From: Aurantiacibacter aquimixticola
GTDB lineage: Bacteria > Pseudomonadota > Alphaproteobacteria > Sphingomonadales > Sphingomonadaceae
Direction of reading: 5' to 3'
Length of the DNA stretch: 64,000 bases
Assembly (NCBI RefSeq): GCF_003605475.1
Contig: NZ_RAHX01000001.1
Span: 2,232,001-2,296,000 of the forward strand
In this document: one piece after another, positions 59,600 to 64,000 of the stretch
Layout of the letters: every line of letters starts with the position of its first letter
How positions within the stretch are numbered: the stretch's first letter is position 1
Notes under the pieces: model-generated
The model's input: only the letters and a program-made list of their open reading frames with translations
Database searches by the model: none
What the model was told of the DNA's origin: nothing
Translations under genes and position numbers: made by a program

Positions 59600-60105
59600 A
59601 CCGGTTTTCAGCCGCAATGGCTACGCTGACTACCATAGGGATTGCAGCCTCGCTTATTATCGGCCCCGTTATCTGGCTGTTCTTCATCGAATGGGCGGCG
59701 GCTGCAAGCCGCTTCGGAAGTCAACCGCAGTCCTTCTCGACGGATCTCCGATTGGCTGGAGCCTTCATCGCTTTAATGGGCGGCATCGTGCGGGCATACG
59801 GACTGTTGGGACTGCGCCGGACTTTCACCGAGGCGGCGTCGAAACGTCCGCTGTCTAAGCGCGCGGTGGTTGGTTTCCGCCGCTTTGCGCGTGTGGAATT
59901 GCTCATGGTGCCGATCGGGATCGTCCAGTTCTCTGCTTTCGGATATGTGGTCTCCCTATCGGACAACATCGATGGCGGCTCGGTGTCTATTCGTTTCGGC
60001 ACGCCGGAGCTCGGTGCTTTCTTTATCGCTCTACTCCTCGCCTTCGCGGCGGAGGTGTTTGCTGAGGGCAGACGCGCGGCGGATGAGAACGCCAGCTTTC
60101 TGTAG
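59596..60105 (+). CDS. DUF2975-like membrane protein
   Basis: Inner-membrane protein of 169 residues with four hydrophobic segments (TTIGIAASLIIGPVIWLFFI, LAGAFIALMGGIVRAYGLLG, VELLMVPIGIVQFSAFGYVV, AFFIALLLAFAAEVFAEG). The topology, the ending AEVFAEGRRAADENASF and the adjacent small XRE regulator match DUF2975 pairs. Function unknown. ATG overlaps the hydrolase stop. Confidence 0.75.
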   Translation: MNRFSAAMATLTTIGIAASLIIGPVIWLFFIEWAAAASRFGSQPQSFSTDLRLAGAFIALMGGIVRAYGLLGLRRTFTEAASKRPLSKRAVVGFRRFARVELLMVPIGIVQFSAFGYVVSLSDNIDGGSVSIRFGTPELGAFFIALLLAFAAEVFAEGRRAADENASFL

Positions 60106-60115
60106 GCTTTTCGCC

Positions 60116-60331
60116 ATGCGTATCACCGTCCACCTTGATGTCATGCTCGCTCGCCGCAAAATGAGGATGAAGGATCTCGCGGCGCGAATAGGAATCGCCG
60201 AACAGAACCTGTCGCTCATCAAAACCGGCAAGGTGAAGGGAATGCGCTTCGAGACGCTAAGCAAAATATGTGACGTGCTAGACTGCCAGCCAGGCGACCT
60301 GCTCGAGTTTGAAAGGGACGAAGGCTCTTAA
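60116..60331 (+). CDS. Small XRE-family (YozG-like) regulator
   Basis: 71-residue Cro/CI-type helix-turn-helix protein: MKDLAARIGIAEQNLSLIKT is the DNA-binding helix pair, followed by MRFETLSKICDVLDCQPGDL, typical of the short YozG-like regulators that travel with DUF2975 proteins. It begins 11 bp after the DUF2975 stop. It probably regulates its own small operon. Confidence 0.88.
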   Translation: MRITVHLDVMLARRKMRMKDLAARIGIAEQNLSLIKTGKVKGMRFETLSKICDVLDCQPGDLLEFERDEGS

Positions 60332-60404
60332 GCGCGTCAGCTTCTGCTTCGTTGCTGCCAATGACAGACATTCCGCTGACCACCCAAAAGCGGACCGACC
60401 GCCG

Positions 60405-60929
60405 TCATTCCCCCCGCAATCCCCGCAGAGCCTCCGCCAGCGGGCCGCTCTCGCCTTCCTCGATCAGGCCCTTCTCGCGCCGAACATTGTCGGCGTCAGG
60501 GCCGCAGGCGAAGGGGTCTATGGCCAGCGCCAGGCTTTGCGCGACCGCTTCGCCAAGATCGAAACCGGTGCCGTCATAGGGCACGACGTCCAGATCTTCT
60601 TCGGTGAGCTCGATTTCCTCGTCCTCCTCGCTCGCTTCCAGCCGTGCGGCGGGGACGAAGCGGATAGCCACGTCTTCGGCGATCTGCACCGGCAGGTCGT
60701 CGCCCGAAACGGAGCAGCTTTGCACGATGGCAGCGCGCATCGGGCCGGTCGCGGCAACTTCGTCGCCTTCCAGCACCAGAGCGAGCGTCGCGGCGAGGCT
60801 TTCGACCGATACCAGGCCGAACCGCTGCGCCAGCGCGGCGCATTCCGCTGCGCTCGCGACGAGTTCAACGGGCTTTTCCGTGACCGAGCGGATCGATACG
60901 GGGCGCGAGAATTCGGGGGTGTCGCTCAT
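60405..60929 (-). CDS. YceD/DUF177 family protein
   Basis: 174-residue cytosolic protein. The family motif region CSVSGDDLPVQIAEDVAIRF precedes an acidic stretch (EASEEDEEIELTEEDLDVVPYDG is split here at its acidic core), and the C-terminal part has DLGEAVAQSLALAIDPFA. Related proteins affect 23S rRNA accumulation or lie near rpmF/plsX. Its ATG overlaps the stop of the upstream chaperone gene (ATGA). Confidence 0.88.
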   Translation of the reverse strand: MSDTPEFSRPVSIRSVTEKPVELVASAAECAALAQRFGLVSVESLAATLALVLEGDEVAATGPMRAAIVQSCSVSGDDLPVQIAEDVAIRFVPAARLEASEEDEEIELTEEDLDVVPYDGTGFDLGEAVAQSLALAIDPFACGPDADNVRREKGLIEEGESGPLAEALRGLRGE

Positions 60930-61438
60930 GCGCGCAAGTCTCCCGCAAGCACCTGCTCGTCCGAGCACGCGGCCAGCTCACCATGCAGCGCCCGTACCCG
61001 AACGGCCAGCGCGTAGGGCTTCGCCTCCTCGTCGGTCAGCGTGATGTTGCGCTGGAGGATTTCGGCGAGCTTGGCATCGCTATCGGTCATGTGTTCGCGC
61101 AGCGCGCCGATACGTCCGCCCAGCGCGCTCATCAGCTTGCCCATATTCTTGCCCACCATCAGATCGCCGACGCCCGTATCGCGCAGCTGGCGGTCCATGT
61201 CGGCGACGAACAGTTCGGTCAGCAGCGCGGTCTTGGGCGCCAGCGCATCGCTGTCTTCCATGCGCAGCAGGACGAGCGCGAGGACCAGCGAGATCATGTC
61301 GAAGCGGCCTTCCACCGTATCCGCCACGCCGCAGGTCGCATACCATTCGCTTTCGCGGCTGACGCCGACAAGCGCGTGCCATAACGGGCGAAGTTCCTCG
61401 CGGCCGTCGCGGCCCAGCAGGCGTTGGATGAGTGACAT
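60926..61438 (-). CDS. Ubiquinol-cytochrome c chaperone family protein (CBP3-like)
   Basis: 170-residue protein related to mitochondrial CBP3/UQCC1, which helps mature cytochrome b of the bc1 complex. Family-like stretches are LWHALVGVSRESEWYATCGV, VEGRFDMISLVLALVLLRM and DMDRQLRDTGVGDLMVGKNM (each as separate motifs). The frame extends 47 codons upstream towards bamE, but MSLIQRLLG matches the family start. Divergent from bamE. Confidence 0.88.
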   Translation of the reverse strand: MSLIQRLLGRDGREELRPLWHALVGVSRESEWYATCGVADTVEGRFDMISLVLALVLLRMEDSDALAPKTALLTELFVADMDRQLRDTGVGDLMVGKNMGKLMSALGGRIGALREHMTDSDAKLAEILQRNITLTDEEAKPYALAVRVRALHGELAACSDEQVLAGDLRA

Positions 61439-61608
61439 GGGTGTGACGATCTCCGGCGTCGTTAAGGACAAGTTCAATGGCCGAGGGACAGCAGTGCGTT
61501 GCACCGGCGCGCGAGCCGTCCTAAGGCCTGTCGCGAACATATAGGGTGGGGCCGCTGTCACGCAAAGGCAGGCGGGCACTCGTCCGGAAATTCGAAGGAT
61601 TTGCAGAT

Positions 61609-62076
61609 ATGGGTTCGATCGTGCGGATGGCAGCGCTGGCGGGGCTGGGCCTTGCCGTGGCGGGATGCTCCTCGATCACCAATCATCGCGGCTATATCGT
61701 CGATGAAACGCTGGTGCAGTCGGTCCAGCCGGGCATCGACAACCAGCAGAGCGTGCAGGGCACGCTGGGCCAGCCGACCATGAAGAGCCAGTTCGGCCAG
61801 CCGGTGTGGTATTACATTTCCAGCCAGACGGAGCAGGCGCCGTTCCGCCAGCCGACGATTTCGCAGCACACCGTCTTCGCCGTCTATTTCGACGAGGCGG
61901 GCAATGTGGTGAGCACGGATCGCAGCGGCATGGAACAGGTCGCGCGGATCGATCCCGAAAGCGACACCACGCCGACGCTTGGGCGAGAGCGGGGCTTCCT
62001 GGAAGACCTGTTCGGCAATATCGGCACGGTCGGCGCGCCGGGCGCGGGTGCTCCCGGTGCGGGCGGCGGTCGGTAG
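61609..62076 (+). CDS. bamE: Outer-membrane assembly factor BamE (SmpA/OmlA)
   Basis: Lipoprotein of 155 residues in the BAM complex. Lipobox VAGC, then the BamE fold with GTLGQPTMKSQFGQPVWYYI and VFAVYFDEAGNV. The C-terminal tail is Gly/Pro/Ala-rich and more extended than in E. coli. AAGGA lies upstream of the ATG at 61609. Divergent from the bc1 chaperone gene, sharing about 170 bp. Confidence 0.93.
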   Translation: MGSIVRMAALAGLGLAVAGCSSITNHRGYIVDETLVQSVQPGIDNQQSVQGTLGQPTMKSQFGQPVWYYISSQTEQAPFRQPTISQHTVFAVYFDEAGNVVSTDRSGMEQVARIDPESDTTPTLGRERGFLEDLFGNIGTVGAPGAGAPGAGGGR

Positions 62077-62121
62077 TCTGGCGGCTTGAAGCGGGAGGGC
62101 GCTACGCCCATATCCCGCCGC

Positions 62122-62682
62122 ATGAGCGACGATAAGGCCAGCCACGGCCTCACCCAGTGGCACGGCACCACCATCATCGGCGTCAAGCGCGACGGCAAGA
62201 CCGTGATCGCGGGCGATGGCCAGGTTTCGATGGGCAATACGGTCATGAAACCCAATGCGCGCAAGGTTCGCCGCATCGGGGAAGAGGGAAAGGTGGTCGC
62301 CGGTTTCGCTGGCGCGACCGCCGATGCCTTCACGCTGTTCGAACGCTTGGAGCGCAAGCTGGAGCAATATAGCGGCCAGCTGATGCGCGCCGCGGTCGAA
62401 CTGGCCAAGGACTGGCGCACCGACAAATATCTTCGCAATCTGGAAGCGCTGATGATCGTCGCCGATGACGATGTGCTGCTGGTGCTGACCGGCAATGGCG
62501 ATGTGCTGGAACCCGAAGCGGGTATCGCCGCAATCGGCTCGGGCGGCAATTACGCGCTCGCCGCTGCCCGCGCTCTCGCCGAATATGAAGAGGACGCGGA
62601 AACCATCGCCCGCAAGGCGATGCAGGTCGCCGCCGATATCTGCGTGTTCACCAATGGCAATGTGACCGTGGAAACGGTCTGA
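62122..62682 (+). CDS. hslV: HslV peptidase subunit
   Basis: Proteolytic dodecamer of the HslUV protease, 186 residues. The N-terminal nucleophile is the threonine of [12 protein letters not shown] after removal of the leader. Conserved [11 protein letters not shown] and [10 protein letters not shown] are present. The frame opens 12 codons earlier, but the ATG at 62122 matches the family. Followed by hslU 7 bp later. Confidence 0.96.
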   Translation: MSDDKASHGLTQWHGTTIIGVKRDGKTVIAGDGQVSMGNTVMKPNARKVRRIGEEGKVVAGFAGATADAFTLFERLERKLEQYSGQLMRAAVELAKDWRTDKYLRNLEALMIVADDDVLLVLTGNGDVLEPEAGIAAIGSGGNYALAAARALAEYEEDAETIARKAMQVAADICVFTNGNVTVETV

Positions 62683-62689
62683 GGACTTC

Positions 62690-63988
62690 ATGGACAATCT
62701 GACCCCCAAGGCGATCGTCGCATCGCTCGACGAGCATATTATCGGCCAGAAGGATGCGAAGCGCGCGGTTGCCGTGGCGTTGCGCAATCGCTGGCGGCGG
62801 CAACGCCTCTCGCCCGAATTGCGCGACGAGGTGACGCCCAAGAACATCCTGATGATCGGCCCCACCGGCTGCGGCAAGACCGAGATATCGCGCCGCCTTG
62901 CCAAGCTGGCCGAAGCGCCTTTCGTGAAGGTGGAGGCGACCAAGTTCACCGAGGTCGGCTATGTCGGCCGCGATGTCGAACAGATCGCTCGCGACCTGGT
63001 CGAAGAAGCGATCCGGCTGGAAAAGGACCGCCGCCGCGAGGCCGTGCGCGAAGCCGCCAGCGATGCGGCGATGGACCGCCTGCTCGATGCGCTTGTAGGC
63101 CCCGGCGCGAGCGAGGCGACGCGCGAAAGCTTCCGCCAACGCATCACCGACAATTCGATGAACGACACCGAAGTCGAGATCGAGGTGGCAGAGCAATCCG
63201 GCATGCAGATGGACATTCCCGGCATGGGCGGCGGCGCGACGATGATCAACTTGTCGGAAATGATGGGCAAAGCGTTCGGCGGCCCGCCGAAGAAGAAGCA
63301 GAAGTTGAAAGTGCCCGATGCGTGGGACAGGCTGGTCGACGAAGAAGCCGAAAAGCGGATGGACCAGGACGATGTCGCCCGCGTGGCGCTTGCCAATGCG
63401 GAAACGAACGGCATCGTCTTTCTCGACGAGGTCGACAAGATTGCGGTGAGCGACGTGCGCGGCGGCTCCGTCAGCCGTGAGGGCGTGCAGCGCGACCTGC
63501 TGCCGCTGATCGAAGGGACGACCGTCGCCACCAAATACGGCCCGATGAAGACCGACCACGTGCTCTTCATCGCCAGCGGCGCGTTCCATGTCGCCAAGCC
63601 ATCCGACATGTTGCCCGAATTGCAGGGGCGCCTGCCGATCCGCGTGGAGTTGCGCAGTCTGACGGAAGAGGATTTCGTCCGCATCCTGACGGAAACGAAG
63701 GCGAACCTCGTGCAGCAATACAAGTCGCTGCTCGGCACCGAAAAGCTGGAGGTCGAGATGACCGACGATGCCGTCGCCGAAGTCGCGAAGTTGGCGGCGC
63801 AGGTGAATGAAGGCGTCGAGAATATCGGCGCCCGCCGCTTGCAGACGGTGATGGAGAAACTGTTCGAGGAATTGAGCTTCGAAGCCGAGGAAATGAGCGG
63901 CCAGAGCGTGACGGTGGATGCCGATTATGTCCGCGCTAAGCTGACCGACCTGGCAGCGGATACCGACCTCAGCAAATACGTGCTTTGA
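62690..63988 (+). CDS. hslU: HslU ATPase subunit
   Basis: AAA+ unfoldase of HslUV, 432 residues. Walker [18 protein letters not shown], the pore loop region [17 protein letters not shown], Walker [13 protein letters not shown], an I-domain in between, and sensor motifs near the C-terminus ([15 protein letters not shown]). The product ends SKYVL, close to the usual C-terminal sequence that inserts into HslV. Complete within the window. Confidence 0.97.
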   Translation: MDNLTPKAIVASLDEHIIGQKDAKRAVAVALRNRWRRQRLSPELRDEVTPKNILMIGPTGCGKTEISRRLAKLAEAPFVKVEATKFTEVGYVGRDVEQIARDLVEEAIRLEKDRRREAVREAASDAAMDRLLDALVGPGASEATRESFRQRITDNSMNDTEVEIEVAEQSGMQMDIPGMGGGATMINLSEMMGKAFGGPPKKKQKLKVPDAWDRLVDEEAEKRMDQDDVARVALANAETNGIVFLDEVDKIAVSDVRGGSVSREGVQRDLLPLIEGTTVATKYGPMKTDHVLFIASGAFHVAKPSDMLPELQGRLPIRVELRSLTEEDFVRILTETKANLVQQYKSLLGTEKLEVEMTDDAVAEVAKLAAQVNEGVENIGARRLQTVMEKLFEELSFEAEEMSGQSVTVDADYVRAKLTDLAADTDLSKYVL

Positions 63989-64000
63989 TTTTCGTCACGG

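Overview
The window looks like a chromosomal segment of a GC-rich alphaproteobacterium, most probably Sphingomonadales and close to Erythrobacteraceae. The evidence is the number of large TonB-dependent receptors, an EipA/DUF1134 envelope protein, COQ9, the bamE / cytochrome bc1 chaperone / DUF177 neighbourhood, split glycine decarboxylase subunits, and frequent GTG starts with short start/stop overlaps. This is judged from protein character alone; no database search was possible. I see no insertion sequence, prophage, rRNA or CRISPR array.

Layout. 1-8270: a flavin monooxygenase (cut by the window edge) behind folD, a TonB-dependent receptor, and an overlapping ppk1-ppx pair for polyphosphate. 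8344-16216: a minus-strand VirB type IV secretion operon (virB1-2-3-4-6-9-10-11) without recognisable virB5, virB7, virB8, virD4 or relaxase. 16372-22206: a TPR protein, a beta-helix-type lipoprotein, a second large receptor, and a PhoB-like winged-helix regulator with a degenerate receiver. Direct repeats of TGTCA-type sequence at 11 or 22 bp, like Pho boxes, sit in three promoters here, including that of the virB operon.

22304-34649: a beta-glucan (laminarin-type) utilisation locus. A flavin-dependent halogenase is divergent from a third receptor, followed by a GH16 lipoprotein, a LacI regulator, an MFS transporter, a GH3 lipoprotein and a FucP-type sugar transporter, with LacI-type palindromes at two promoters. 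The logical flow is uptake by the receptor, endo-cleavage by GH16, trimming by GH3, and import of sugars by the two transporters. 34678-34980: a strong terminator, then an unexplained array of eight short imperfect palindromes about 21-22 bp apart. 35002-41432: a caspase-fold protein behind the glycine cleavage operon gcvT-gcvH-gcvPA-gcvPB, which is led by a tandem glycine riboswitch.

41814-47385: an S8 protease autotransporter with nine near-identical heptads after its signal peptide, followed by a TPR-GGDEF-EAL membrane protein. 47449-54039: tRNA-Ser(GCU), EipA, an aspartate/aromatic aminotransferase, a frameshifted small gene, and a tightly packed minus-strand chain (SCO, YcgN-like, YgjP-like, a membrane protein, ribD, ribE). 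54159-58316: ankyrin protein, COQ9, feoAB behind a Fur-box-like site, and ssb. 58502-60331: a small module of AT-richer appearance (serine hydrolase, DUF2975, XRE regulator). 60405-63988: DUF177 and the bc1 chaperone, divergent from bamE-hslV-hslU.

Large open frames antisense to these genes are common because of the high GC and were treated as shadows.
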